A DNA stretch of 41,063 nt, from positions 1 through 41,063 of the IMG/VR virus record IMGVR_UViG_3300042691_031303; one strand, 5' to 3'. Both the position numbers and the translations under genes were made by a program. Source of the DNA: a virus. How positions within the stretch are numbered: position 1 is the first letter of the stretch; every line of letters begins with the position of its first letter. Shown here one piece after another: positions 15,938 through 24,688 of the stretch. The notes under the pieces are model-generated. The model was given only the letters and a program-made list of their open reading frames with translations, ran no database searches and was not told where the DNA came from.

Positions 15938-18900
15938 TTACCAGACCGTGATACGCACGCGGCCACCGCCGCCCGTGCCACCGCCGACGCCGCTCGAGGT
16001 GCCGTTGCCGCGGCCGCCGCCGCCCCCGGGCGTCGTACCGTTCACGCCCGTGGCGCCGCCGTTGCCGCCGAACACGCTTGTCCCGTTCGTGGCGACGCCG
16101 CTGCCGCCACCGCCACCGCCGTAGATCGAGTTCATGCTGCTAGTGCTGGAGGCAACCGGCCGGGTCGTGGTCGCGCCGTTGCCGCCGGTAAAAAATCGGT
16201 CGTAGATCCCCTGCCGGACTTGTGCAAGCGTGGCTTCGATTGTGCCACCCACAATGACTGACAGATCCAATCCGAGAGATGCCCCCGATGCGCCGGCTTG
16301 GAAGGGCGTGCCCGGGGCGCCAACGTACTGCACGTTATTGATGGGCCCGCCGCCGCCGCCGTAGGACGTCAGCAATGTGCCGAACGACGAGTTGCCGCCG
16401 GTGCCGCCTGCTTGAGCTATCGCCGCCCCAGCGCCCGAGCCGCCGGCGCCCACCGTGACGCTGACGCTTGATGGTAGGTCCGCCAGCCGGGACACGTAAT
16501 ACATGTAGCCGCCGCCACCACCACCGGCGATGTTGCCGACTACGCTAGTGTTGCCGCCGCCACCACCGGCGCCCCATGCCTCGATAAGGGCCATTGAGCC
16601 GGTCGCCGGCTTGGTCCACGTGCCGGAGCTGTCAAACGTCTGCACGCTCGTGGGCACGAAGTTGATGTCCGTGATCGTCCACTCGGTCGTCGCGGTCTTT
16701 TCGCACTCGACAACAGCGTACTGCGGCAGCGAGCCGGTGTTGCCGAAGACCGTCTGCAGCGTGTCAGTCGCGGTCAGGCTCGTGCCGCCGGCGCTGGACA
16801 GGACCGCGAGGCGATTGAAGGTGACCGCGTTCAGCGTAGTGAATCCGCCGCCCAGCACGTGCGAGTTGGCCGAGGCCAGCAGAATCGCTCGCACTTCCCC
16901 GTCGGCGTTCGGGTTGTAGCCGGCGTCGAGGGTGCCCGTGCTGGTTACGCGAGCAATGCGATTGCGGCCCGTGGCATTGATCGTCGTGAACGTGCCACCG
17001 ACGAGAATTTTGCCGTCCGACTGCACGGCCAGTGCGTACACGGCCCCGCCGCTCACCGTCGTGGAAAACGTGCCATCGCTTGATCCGGTAGTGCTGTACC
17101 GAACCAGATAGTTTGAGCCGCCGAACAGCACCTTGCCGTCTGACTGCAGCGCTACGACTTGGCATGTCGTGCTCAGGAACGGGTTGGCGAATCCGGTGTC
17201 GAGCGTGCCATCGGTGTTGATACGGGCCCCATACGCGCGGGCGGTCCCGCCCACGGTTGTGAAGTTGCCGCCAACAACAGCCTTGCCATCGCCCTGCAAC
17301 GCGATGGAATAGACCGCTTGGTTCATATTCGGGTTGTAGCCCGTATCGAGTGCTCCAGCACTGGTCACCCGGGCCATGTAGTTGCGGCCCGTGCCGCCGA
17401 CGGTGGTGAACAGGCCACCCAGCAGCACGTCCCCGCTGGACTGCACGGCCACCGTGAACACGGTGCTGCCGGCGTTCGGATTGAATCCGGTGTCCAGCGT
17501 GCCGTCGGCGTTGACCCGGGCGATGCGGTTGCGGGTCGTGCCGACGACGGTGGTAAACGCCCCGCCCAGCACAATCTTGCCATCAGACTGCACCGCGATG
17601 GCGTGCACGATGCCGTTGGCATTGGGGTCGAACGAGGTGTCCAGCGAGCCGTCCCCGTTGAGCCGGGCCACGTTGTTTCGGGTGACACCGTTGACCGTGT
17701 CAAAGCTGCCGCCGATCAGCAGCTTGCCGTCGGCCTGCAGCGCGGTCGCGTAGACCACCCCGCCGCCCGTGGTGATGGTGGGCTGCGTGGTCGTCAGGGC
17801 GTAGCTCGTGCCGACTTGGATCTGGCACTCGGCCGTCTTGCAGAAGAGCGAGACCTTGGAGCCGACCGCGATGGCGGGCGTGCTGCTGAGGAGCACGCCG
17901 GCCTTCGTCGCAGAGTTGATGACGAGCCGCTTGCCGATGTCGGAGGCGCTGATCTGATAGGGCGCGAACTGACTTGAGACGATGGTCTGGTCGGCTGGGC
18001 TCACCGTCGCCCACGAGAGCACGCCCGAGCCGTTGTTGATGAGGGCCGTGCTGGCCCCGCCTTGCACCGTGGGGACGGTGTAGTTCACGCTGCCGAGCGT
18101 CAGCTGACTGCGGGTCAGGGCGATGGCCGTGCCGTTGTCGGTGATCGCGCTGTCCTGCAGCTGCGAGGCGACCCCGCCGCCCGTCCAGCGGGGCACCGCG
18201 TTGTTCGTGCCCGTGCCGCTCACGCCCGAGGCGGTGCCGGTCACGTTGAGAGTGATGCTGCCGGCCGCGTTCACGACCTGCATGTTGTTGCCGGCCGTCA
18301 GAGTCGCGAGCGTGTAGCCCGTCCCGTTGCCGATCGGCAGCTGGCCGTCGGTCGGCGTGCCCGTAAGACCCGTGCCGCCCTTCGCCACCGGCACGGTGGC
18401 CGTGTAGCTGGTGCTGACCGTCGCGCCGGCCGAGAGGTCCGTCGAGGTCGTGCCGGTCACGTCCCCGGTCAGCTGCACCGTGCGGGCGCTTGAGAGGGCG
18501 GTCGCCGTATCGGCGTTGCCGGTCACGTTGCCCGTCAGCGGACCCACCAGCGCCGCCGCCGTGACCGTCCCGGTGACGTTGACATTGGCCCCGGCCGTCA
18601 CGTTGCCTGTGACCGCGAGGTCGTCCAGCGTCCCGACGCTCGTGATGTTGTCGTAGGCCCCGACCACCCGGGCCGTCGGCACCGTGCCAGTGGTCAGGCT
18701 TGAGGCATCGAGCTTGAGGGTCACCCACGCTGTGCCCGTGTCGTAGAACAGCTGCTGGCTGTCCGTGACGAACCACAACCGGCCCACCAGGCTCGCCGGT
18801 GGGCGGGTCGCCAGGCTGGACGACTGAACGTGCAGCGTGCTGTCGTTGTCGTGGGCGTTGTAGTTGGTGATAATGGCGTTGTCGTTCAGCCGCACCTCGT

Positions 18901-18973
18901 CCGCGTCAACCGGCGAGGTGCCGTTGACCGGAATGGTGACCGGCGCCTGCTGATGTGAGCCGACTGTCGGCAT
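15938..18973 (-). CDS. Tail fibre with delta-60 beta-propeller and Gly-rich tip
   Basis: This 1011-residue receptor-binding fibre has three parts. The N-terminal ~330 residues contain fibre-type motifs (GNADTATAL, AKGGTGLT) expected to trimerise. Residues ~405-725 hold seven delta-60 type blades, each with a variant of A-[VL]-Q-x-D-G-K-[ILV]-x-x-G-G. Seven blades predict a closed beta-propeller. The C-terminal ~200 residues include many poly-glycine loops separated by short strands and end with GGGGRVRITVW, as in glycine-rich adhesin tips. The start overlaps the upstream stop by one base (TGATG). Confidence 0.85.
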   Translation of the reverse strand: MPTVGSHQQAPVTIPVNGTSPVDADEVRLNDNAIITNYNAHDNDSTLHVQSSSLATRPPASLVGRLWFVTDSQQLFYDTGTAWVTLKLDASSLTTGTVPTARVVGAYDNITSVGTLDDLAVTGNVTAGANVNVTGTVTAAALVGPLTGNVTGNADTATALSSARTVQLTGDVTGTTSTDLSAGATVSTSYTATVPVAKGGTGLTGTPTDGQLPIGNGTGYTLATLTAGNNMQVVNAAGSITLNVTGTASGVSGTGTNNAVPRWTGGGVASQLQDSAITDNGTAIALTRSQLTLGSVNYTVPTVQGGASTALINNGSGVLSWATVSPADQTIVSSQFAPYQISASDIGKRLVINSATKAGVLLSSTPAIAVGSKVSLFCKTAECQIQVGTSYALTTTQPTITTGGGVVYATALQADGKLLIGGSFDTVNGVTRNNVARLNGDGSLDTSFDPNANGIVHAIAVQSDGKIVLGGAFTTVVGTTRNRIARVNADGTLDTGFNPNAGSTVFTVAVQSSGDVLLGGLFTTVGGTGRNYMARVTSAGALDTGYNPNMNQAVYSIALQGDGKAVVGGNFTTVGGTARAYGARINTDGTLDTGFANPFLSTTCQVVALQSDGKVLFGGSNYLVRYSTTGSSDGTFSTTVSGGAVYALAVQSDGKILVGGTFTTINATGRNRIARVTSTGTLDAGYNPNADGEVRAILLASANSHVLGGGFTTLNAVTFNRLAVLSSAGGTSLTATDTLQTVFGNTGSLPQYAVVECEKTATTEWTITDINFVPTSVQTFDSSGTWTKPATGSMALIEAWGAGGGGGNTSVVGNIAGGGGGGYMYYVSRLADLPSSVSVTVGAGGSGAGAAIAQAGGTGGNSSFGTLLTSYGGGGGPINNVQYVGAPGTPFQAGASGASLGLDLSVIVGGTIEATLAQVRQGIYDRFFTGGNGATTTRPVASSTSSMNSIYGGGGGGSGVATNGTSVFGGNGGATGVNGTTPGGGGGRGNGTSSGVGGGTGGGGRVRITVW

Positions 18974-20502
18974 CAGTACCGTCTCCCGTAGTCAAAGCCT
19001 TGCACTTCCACGCGGCCCCACGCGCTCTGCGCCTCGCCGCCGTCGGTGAACGTCACGTCCAGATATTCCCCGTACCCGTTGATCGGCACCCGAATAGGCT
19101 TGGTCGCGCCGGCCCCCCAGATGCCCGTTCCCCACGTCCCCGTCCCCCACGTCCCAGTCCCGCCGCCCGTGGGGTTTGGCAGGGTGTACGCTCCGGACCC
19201 GTTCGCGCTCTGCCAGACGACCGAGGCGATCGTCGAGGCCCGCAGGCCGGCCGTGAGGTAGATCCACTTGTACGCCTTGAAGCTGGCCGGGTCACCGAAA
19301 TACAGCCGCCGGGGGCGCACGGCCATCGAAAACACGGTCCCCCCGATTCCGGCCGTGGGGGCGTTGTCACGGTAGATGAGGGGTGCGTCGCAGAGCTTGA
19401 CCCGGCCCGCCGCATCGCCGGCCAGCACGATCGGCTGGAAGTCGCCGTCCACGCCCTCCCAGAGGGCGTTCGTGACCGGATCCACGTAGCCGCCCTGGCA
19501 GGGGCCCGTCCACGCCTGCAAGGCGTAGTTGAAGCGCAGCACGCCCACGTCGGGGACATACCACCAGACCTCCCGCAGGGCCCGGCGGTGCACCCCGATT
19601 ACGCCAGAGGCTTGCGCGAGGTCCCAACTGCGGGTCTTGTCGTCGATCTTGAGGCTGATCGGGGCGACCTGCGTCTCGGTCGCGACGTAGAAGCCGCGGT
19701 CGGAGAGGAAGTAAATCCCCTGCGGGGTGTTCACGATGCTGCGCCCGCTCAGGGTCCCGACGTCGCTTGTCACGCCCTGCGCGCCGGCCGCGATGGCAAT
19801 GTCGTCCTGCGTCAGGCCGGTGAAGCGCGAGATGCCGCTCGTGTGGAAAATCAGCAGGCTCGAGCCGAAGGCGGCCAGGCCGGTCACGTTCTGGTCGCTG
19901 AAGGTCCGGATGATCGCCTCGCCGCCCCCGGACCCGGACTGCCCAAGGCTGTCGCCGTTGTTGATCCCGCTCCAGAAGACCTTCTGGTCGGCCCCCGTGC
20001 AGCCGAACAGGCGCTGGTTGTAGACCGCCAGCTGGGTGATCCCGGCCGGGGTGCTCGCGATGTTCGTGGTGAGGGTGGTCCCGTTCCACTTGTTGAGGCT
20101 GGTCGCGCTGTCCCCGTCCGCGATGTAGGCCACCTCGCCACCCGGGCCGTCGCGGAAGGACGCAAAGGCCGGCGTGCCGGTGGCCTTGAGCGCCCCGGAC
20201 TGGCTCGTGAAGGTCGTCCCGATCGCGTAGCTCGCGGTGTAGAGCGTCCCGTTCGCGACCGCGAGCAGCTGCTGCGTGTTGTTGTCGCGCAGCCAGCCGT
20301 AGCCGTTCTGGACCCCGTTGGCGTGCAGCACGGCGTCCTGCAGGTACTGCGTGCCCAGGCGCTTCAGGACCGCCCCGTACTCGGTCAGGACGGCCTCCTC
20401 GGCGCGGCGCATCTCGTTCGGCTGCAGCGCCTCCTCGTCGAAGGCGGTGTTGAGGCCGCCCCGGAAGTCGCCCTGCCCGTCACGCAGCACGGGGCGGGGC
20501 AC
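18973..20502 (-). CDS. Tail nozzle/stabilisation protein (beta-propeller type)
   Basis: This 509-residue protein opens with FRGGLNTAFDEEALQPNEMR, close to the N-terminus of P22 gp10-like packaged-DNA stabilisation proteins and other short-tail hub proteins. Strand-rich repeats follow (QQLLAVANGTLY, GEVAYIADGDS, QRLFGCTGADQ, SLLIFHTSGISRF, YFLSDRGFYV) that suggest propeller blades. Near residues 450-470 is a small GTGTWGTGTWGTGIWG repeat. Its position between the adaptor and the fibre agrees with the tail-tube end. Confidence 0.75.
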   Translation of the reverse strand: MPRPVLRDGQGDFRGGLNTAFDEEALQPNEMRRAEEAVLTEYGAVLKRLGTQYLQDAVLHANGVQNGYGWLRDNNTQQLLAVANGTLYTASYAIGTTFTSQSGALKATGTPAFASFRDGPGGEVAYIADGDSATSLNKWNGTTLTTNIASTPAGITQLAVYNQRLFGCTGADQKVFWSGINNGDSLGQSGSGGGEAIIRTFSDQNVTGLAAFGSSLLIFHTSGISRFTGLTQDDIAIAAGAQGVTSDVGTLSGRSIVNTPQGIYFLSDRGFYVATETQVAPISLKIDDKTRSWDLAQASGVIGVHRRALREVWWYVPDVGVLRFNYALQAWTGPCQGGYVDPVTNALWEGVDGDFQPIVLAGDAAGRVKLCDAPLIYRDNAPTAGIGGTVFSMAVRPRRLYFGDPASFKAYKWIYLTAGLRASTIASVVWQSANGSGAYTLPNPTGGGTGTWGTGTWGTGIWGAGATKPIRVPINGYGEYLDVTFTDGGEAQSAWGRVEVQGFDYGRRY

Positions 20503-21177
20503 CTAGACGCTCCCCCAGTCCCAGCGGTCGTCCATGTAGCCCATCCGCATCGGGCGGATCGCGATCCGGCCCACGTCCTGGTGCATTCGCTCGCGCAGCA
20601 CCTGCGCCGCCCCGCGGAGCTCGCCGGCCAGCTGGGTCTCAGCGGCCCCCTTCATAAACATCGAGGCCGCGGCCTCATACGCGAGGATGAGGTCGTAGCC
20701 GTCAGGGAAGACGACCGTCGAGTTGTTGTCCACAAGCAGGTCGGCCCGCTGCGGGAGGTGGTTCACCACCACCGTCACGGTGTTGCCCTGGGCGGCCGGG
20801 ATCAGCTGGATCTCGTCGCCGTACTCGTACCAGACCTGCGGCAGCGACACCTCGGTGGGCGACTGCGGGTAGTCCTCGTACTTGGCCGGCTGGTAGTAGA
20901 AGTTCCCCTGCCGGAGGGTGAGGATGCGGTAGAAGGTCTCGGTCGCGTCCCCGCTGCCGCTCGTCAGGTCGCTCTTGGCGACCCGGCCGTCCGCATCGGT
21001 CGTAGCCGTGCGCGTGCCGACCCGCAGCATCCGGTTGACGTTCAGGAGGTCCTTCCACTCCCGCCAGTGGGCCTCGCCGAGCAGCTGCAGCTTGAGGGTG
21101 GTCCCCCAGCGCGGCGAGCCGTTGGCGTCGGCCATCTCGTCCACCAGCGTCACCAACGCGCTGCGGGCCATGCTCAT
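20503..21177 (-). CDS. Head-to-tail adaptor-like protein
   Basis: This 224-residue protein begins helical, followed by WREWKDLLNVNRMLRVG and a beta section (FYRILTLRQGNFYYQP, VWYEYGDEIQLIPA), then a helical C-terminal half with ILAYEAAASMFMKGAAETQL and a LRERMHQDV segment. The organisation and gene order (capsid, small head proteins, this gene, beta-propeller tail protein) fit an adaptor or tail-tube-A type protein of podoviruses. No enzymatic motif seen. Confidence 0.6.
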   Translation of the reverse strand: MSMARSALVTLVDEMADANGSPRWGTTLKLQLLGEAHWREWKDLLNVNRMLRVGTRTATTDADGRVAKSDLTSGSGDATETFYRILTLRQGNFYYQPAKYEDYPQSPTEVSLPQVWYEYGDEIQLIPAAQGNTVTVVVNHLPQRADLLVDNNSTVVFPDGYDLILAYEAAASMFMKGAAETQLAGELRGAAQVLRERMHQDVGRIAIRPMRMGYMDDRWDWGSV

Positions 21178-21692
21178 GTGGCGTCTCCAGTCGGGCCTGC
21201 GGCTTTCCGGCGCTTCATCCGCGGACTCTCCCCGATCCCGTGCGAGATCGGGTGGGCCGTCGTAGCCCCGACCGACAGCTCGAGCTCGTGTTTGGTCGTG
21301 CGGATGTGCTTGTCTTCTTGATCCTGCATGAATCCCTCGACGTGCTTCGCCTTGGTGGCCGCGTTGTGCTTGGCGATCGTCGCGACCTTCTCGGCGGCCG
21401 CCTCGCGGGCGTCCCCCATCCGGGTGAACCGGCGTAGCACGAACCCCTCAGCCTCCTCAGCCGAGCAGTCGGGGGGCAGCATGGCCCGGAGGTCGAAGGC
21501 GTCCTGCTCGCGGACGACCCCGTTCCGGACATCCGGCCAGCGCGGGTCATCCGCCCGCCAGCGTTCGATGATGCCCCAGTAGGCGCCGGCGAGGGACGGC
21601 ACCCACTTGATCGAGAGCCGCTCGTCCACCGCAGCCAGCCGCTTGACGACTGACTGCGGGGGCACTGGCTCGCCCAGTGCGGTGACGAGCAT
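21174..21692 (-). CDS. Head-completion region protein, unknown
   Basis: This 172-residue protein starts LVTALGEPVPPQSVVKRLAA, has the tryptophan-rich segment WGIIERWRADDPRWPDV, a helical middle with REAAAEKVATIAKHNAATKA, and a basic end RMKRRKAAG. Start ATG 21692 shares one base with the upstream stop. It lies between the small head protein and the adaptor. It is probably structural or an assembly factor; no family recognised. Confidence 0.55.
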   Translation of the reverse strand: MLVTALGEPVPPQSVVKRLAAVDERLSIKWVPSLAGAYWGIIERWRADDPRWPDVRNGVVREQDAFDLRAMLPPDCSAEEAEGFVLRRFTRMGDAREAAAEKVATIAKHNAATKAKHVEGFMQDQEDKHIRTTKHELELSVGATTAHPISHGIGESPRMKRRKAAGPTGDAT

Positions 21693-22138
21693 CAGCGCAG
21701 CGGGGTCAGTTCGACCACCACCACCAGATCCTCGGGCTGCACCGAGACGGCGCCGGTGGTGACCAGCGACAGCTTCAGCGTATCGCCCGCATCGAGACGC
21801 GCGTCGGCGTCCGTCAGCGTGGCGAGGAGCGGGATCGCGATGGCCTGCTCGGCCGTCTTGGTGTTGATGTCGATCGCGTCGCTGAGGTTGACGTTGGCCG
21901 CGGCCGACACGTCCCGCTTGACTAGCCGGATCGTGCAGCTGGTGGCCGCGGTGGGGAACGTTTCGGCCGAGACCGTAGCGCGCAGCACGAGCGACCGAGC
22001 GGGCGCCGTACCGATGCTGTGCGTCTGCGTGCCGGCCGCGAGCGTGCCGGTATTGATCCGACCGCTCGTGAGCAGGGTCGGGACCACCCCGAACCGGCCC
22101 GGTCGCGGCAGGAAGATGTTCGGGAAGACTGCGGACAT
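21692..22138 (-). CDS. Small head/decoration-type protein
   Basis: This 148-residue beta-rich protein starts SAVFPNIFLPRPGRFGVVP and carries strands RSLVLRATVSAETF, SCTIRLVKRDV, TLKLSLVTTGAVSV and LVVVVELTPLR. A strong ribosome-binding site GAGGAG precedes ATG 22138. Being the first gene after the major capsid protein and beta-sandwich-like, it is likely to decorate or cement the capsid. Confidence 0.55.
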   Translation of the reverse strand: MSAVFPNIFLPRPGRFGVVPTLLTSGRINTGTLAAGTQTHSIGTAPARSLVLRATVSAETFPTAATSCTIRLVKRDVSAAANVNLSDAIDINTKTAEQAIAIPLLATLTDADARLDAGDTLKLSLVTTGAVSVQPEDLVVVVELTPLR

Positions 22139-22159
22139 GCGTGCGTTCTCCTCTCAGGT

Positions 22160-22185
22160 GGGGTGAGGGCTGACGCCCCCACCCC
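22160..22185 (-). terminator. Hairpin downstream of the major capsid gene
   Basis: An 11-bp stem with one mismatch and a TGAC loop (arms 22160-22170 and 22175-22185) starts 17 bases after the capsid stop. It is G+C-rich and lacks a following T-run on the minus strand. A partial terminator or mRNA-stabilising hairpin after the capsid gene would explain high capsid expression relative to later genes. Confidence 0.5.
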
Positions 22186-22201
22186 TGCCCGAAGCGTAGG
22201 G

Positions 22202-23527
22202 TTAGACGACCGGGGTGAACCGGCTGGTGTCGGTGTACCCCGTGATCGAGCCGTGCGCGTTGCGCTGGAACGTCATGAGGTTGAAGTAGACCTTGAAGCT
22301 GGTCTGGAACGCATCGCGCCCGTCGATGAACCGCACGGCGCCCGAGTTCTCGTACTGCACCGGGCTCCAGTCGGCCGCATCGACCCACGCCAGCGACGGC
22401 TTGTGGATCATGTAGAACGTCCCGGCCGGGCAGTACTCGTCGGCGATCACCGGCATGTTGTGCAGCTTGAGGGCCTTGTAGCCGCCGTTGAGCTCAAGCT
22501 CCTCCCCGCCCGCCACGTTGAAGCGGCGCTGCGCCAGGAAGCTCTGGATGAACTGCTGCTGCAGGCCGTAGGTCGTGATGTTCAGGAACTCATCCGGCGA
22601 GGAGAGCGGACGCTTGCCGGAGCGGGCCCCGATCGTGGCGGCCAGCTTCCAGATGTCCATCTCGTTCGGGAGCGCGGCGTCGTCCGTGTCCGTGCCGGCC
22701 GCGAACCGCACCGCGTTCCAGCGCTCCTGCCCGGCCGTGCCGGCGTTGATCCCGTGGAGGGTGTTGTAGCTCCCGCCGCGGTTCGTGATGTTCATCAGAC
22801 CGTTCGCGTACTGGTTGTACGCCGTGTCGCTGGCCGTGGCCGAGACGATGATGTCCGTGCCGGTCGTGCCCGCGATCGTGGTCGAGAGGGTGAGCGTGAC
22901 GTTGTCGCCGCTGTTCGAGACCGCGGAGACGGTCGCCTTGCCGCGCAGCGTGGCGCCGGTCGCATCCAGCACCGCGATGTACATGCCCGGGTACAGCCAG
23001 AGACCGCCCTGACCGGCGCCGGAGACGCCGTAGGGGCTGGTCGCCACGATCGTGGTCGGCGGGCCGGCCGTGTAGCTCGAGACGACCGCGCGGATGCCGA
23101 GCCCGTTGCCATGCACGTGCTCCTGCATACCCAGCTGCATCGCGCCGTCGATTTCCTCGGTGATCTTGGCCTTGAGGCTCATGAAGGCCGACTGCTTCGA
23201 CTGCGTGCCGACGATCGCGAGGTTGTCGAACTCGCGCGTCACGTAGAAGCGCTTGATCCCGACATTGCCCTGCACCTCGGTGACTTCCGAGCTGTTCGGG
23301 AGGTAGCCGAGGTCGGAGGCGCCCCAGTTCACGGGCGGGTTGACGACCACGTCGAAGTACAGGTTCTTGCCGCCCCACTTGAGGGAGCGGAGGCCGCCCG
23401 GGCCCGCCTTCTTGATCTGGGCGAACAGGACGGTGGAGATGGGGAAGAGCTGCTGGCGGATGTCGGTGTACACGTTCTTCAGGTTGCCCTGAAGCTCCGT
23501 GTCAGTAATCAGAATCGGGTTTGCCAT
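22202..23527 (-). CDS. Major capsid protein
   Basis: This 441-residue protein has a helical N-arm (DTELQGNLKNVYTDIRQQLF), then an E-loop-like strand region (LKWGGKNLYFDVVVNPPVNW) and a RFYVTREFDNLAIVGTQSKQ helix. A strand-rich insertion follows at about 150-240 (LWLYPGMYIAVLDATG, TVSAVSNSGDNVTLTLS). The C-terminal half includes YGLQQQFIQSFLAQRRF, GYKALKLHNMPVIADEYCP and FQTSFKVYFNLMTF. Topology and location after the scaffold support an HK97-fold coat protein with an inserted beta domain. AGAGGA precedes ATG 23527. Confidence 0.85.
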   Translation of the reverse strand: MANPILITDTELQGNLKNVYTDIRQQLFPISTVLFAQIKKAGPGGLRSLKWGGKNLYFDVVVNPPVNWGASDLGYLPNSSEVTEVQGNVGIKRFYVTREFDNLAIVGTQSKQSAFMSLKAKITEEIDGAMQLGMQEHVHGNGLGIRAVVSSYTAGPPTTIVATSPYGVSGAGQGGLWLYPGMYIAVLDATGATLRGKATVSAVSNSGDNVTLTLSTTIAGTTGTDIIVSATASDTAYNQYANGLMNITNRGGSYNTLHGINAGTAGQERWNAVRFAAGTDTDDAALPNEMDIWKLAATIGARSGKRPLSSPDEFLNITTYGLQQQFIQSFLAQRRFNVAGGEELELNGGYKALKLHNMPVIADEYCPAGTFYMIHKPSLAWVDAADWSPVQYENSGAVRFIDGRDAFQTSFKVYFNLMTFQRNAHGSITGYTDTSRFTPVV

Positions 23528-23544
23528 CGGTCAGTCCTCTGAGG

Positions 23545-24660
23545 TTATTCCTGCCACGTGCGCCCGATGATGAGGGCCTTCGCCTCTTCTCGGTTGCGTG
23601 GCCTGCGTGGGGGCGGGGGCGCATCGGGGGCGGCCTTGCCGTTCGGGGCGAGCTGGCGCCCCACCGACTGCACCACCTGTTGCGCCTTCTGGCGTTCCTG
23701 TTTGATGCTCGCCTGCAGTTCCGCGCGCTGCTGGGCCGTCATCTGGTCGATGCGGGCCGCTTCCGCCTTCACCCACTCGCGGAAGGGGCCGGCCAGATAG
23801 GCCTTGTACTCGGGCAGCCGCTCCGGCGGGATCACCCCGTTCACCACCAGGGGCATCGTGTCGATGCTGATCCGGCCCAGCTTGGCTTCCATCGAGACCT
23901 GCGCGTAGCCGTTCACGACGTCGTCTTGAACCGGCTGGATCTCCTGCAGGTAGTACTGCTGCACGATCTGGGTGCGCTGGGCGGCCTCTTGGGCGGCCCG
24001 ACGCTCGGCCAGCTCGGTGTATTGCTGCTCTTCCATCCGCCGCAGGCGTTCTTGGGGCGAGTTGAGGAGCTGCCATTCTTCCTGTCGGCGCAGGTAGGCC
24101 TGCTCGTCGTTCAGGATCTCAAGATTCAGCGCGCGCTGGGCCTCGAGCTCCTGCTGCAGCGCCTCGAAGCGCTGGACGATCTGCGGGACCTGCTCCCGAT
24201 ACTGCTGCACTTCCTGTCGAAACTGCTGGCCGGCGACCCCGTCCCGGGCCATCCGCACCAGCTCAGACGGCGACTTGAGATACACCTTGTCGCCGACCTG
24301 AAACTCCAGCTTCACGTCCGGGGCCGCGGCATACTTGCCGTCCGCCGTCCGCACCACGATCCGATTGCCACCCTCCCCGATGACCGCCTCCGGCGGGGGT
24401 TCGGCGCCCTCCCCACCAGACGCATCCGCCTCAGGGGTCGCGGGTTCACCCGACGCCGGCTCGGCGCCCTCCGCGTCGGTGGTCGCGCTCACTGACGGGT
24501 CTTGGCGTTCCGCCAGCAGGGTGGACTCGTCCTTCCACTCGGTGCTCGCGATCTGCTCGCGCACCTCCTCGCGGCGGGTAATCGCCGGCGCGGGGGCCTC
24601 GGTGGGCGACTCGAACGCAGCAGTGACAGCCGACTCGACGGCCGTCGCGGTCTCAGACAT
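23545..24660 (-). CDS. Capsid scaffolding protein
   Basis: This 371-residue acidic protein has an N-terminal disordered stretch rich in A, E, P and T (residues 1-100) and a short beta segment IVVRTADGKYAAAPDVKL. A long coiled coil follows (VQRFEALQQELEAQRALNLE, then EEQQYTELAERRAAQEAAQR), and the basic end PPRRPRNREEAKAL may bind the coat protein. This architecture and the portal-scaffold-coat order are standard for tailed phage scaffolds. GAGG precedes ATG 24660. Confidence 0.8.
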   Translation of the reverse strand: MSETATAVESAVTAAFESPTEAPAPAITRREEVREQIASTEWKDESTLLAERQDPSVSATTDAEGAEPASGEPATPEADASGGEGAEPPPEAVIGEGGNRIVVRTADGKYAAAPDVKLEFQVGDKVYLKSPSELVRMARDGVAGQQFRQEVQQYREQVPQIVQRFEALQQELEAQRALNLEILNDEQAYLRRQEEWQLLNSPQERLRRMEEQQYTELAERRAAQEAAQRTQIVQQYYLQEIQPVQDDVVNGYAQVSMEAKLGRISIDTMPLVVNGVIPPERLPEYKAYLAGPFREWVKAEAARIDQMTAQQRAELQASIKQERQKAQQVVQSVGRQLAPNGKAAPDAPPPPRRPRNREEAKALIIGRTWQE

Positions 24661-24688
24661 GCAGCCTCACGATCGTGGTTGCCACGGC

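Noticed and set aside
18955-21321. 788-codon plus-strand frame opposite the tail genes
   Set aside because: Antisense shadow of the beta-propeller tail protein and adaptor; arginine/valine/histidine-rich low complexity.
22019-23542. 507-codon plus-strand frame opposite the major capsid gene
   Set aside because: Antisense to a well-supported capsid gene.
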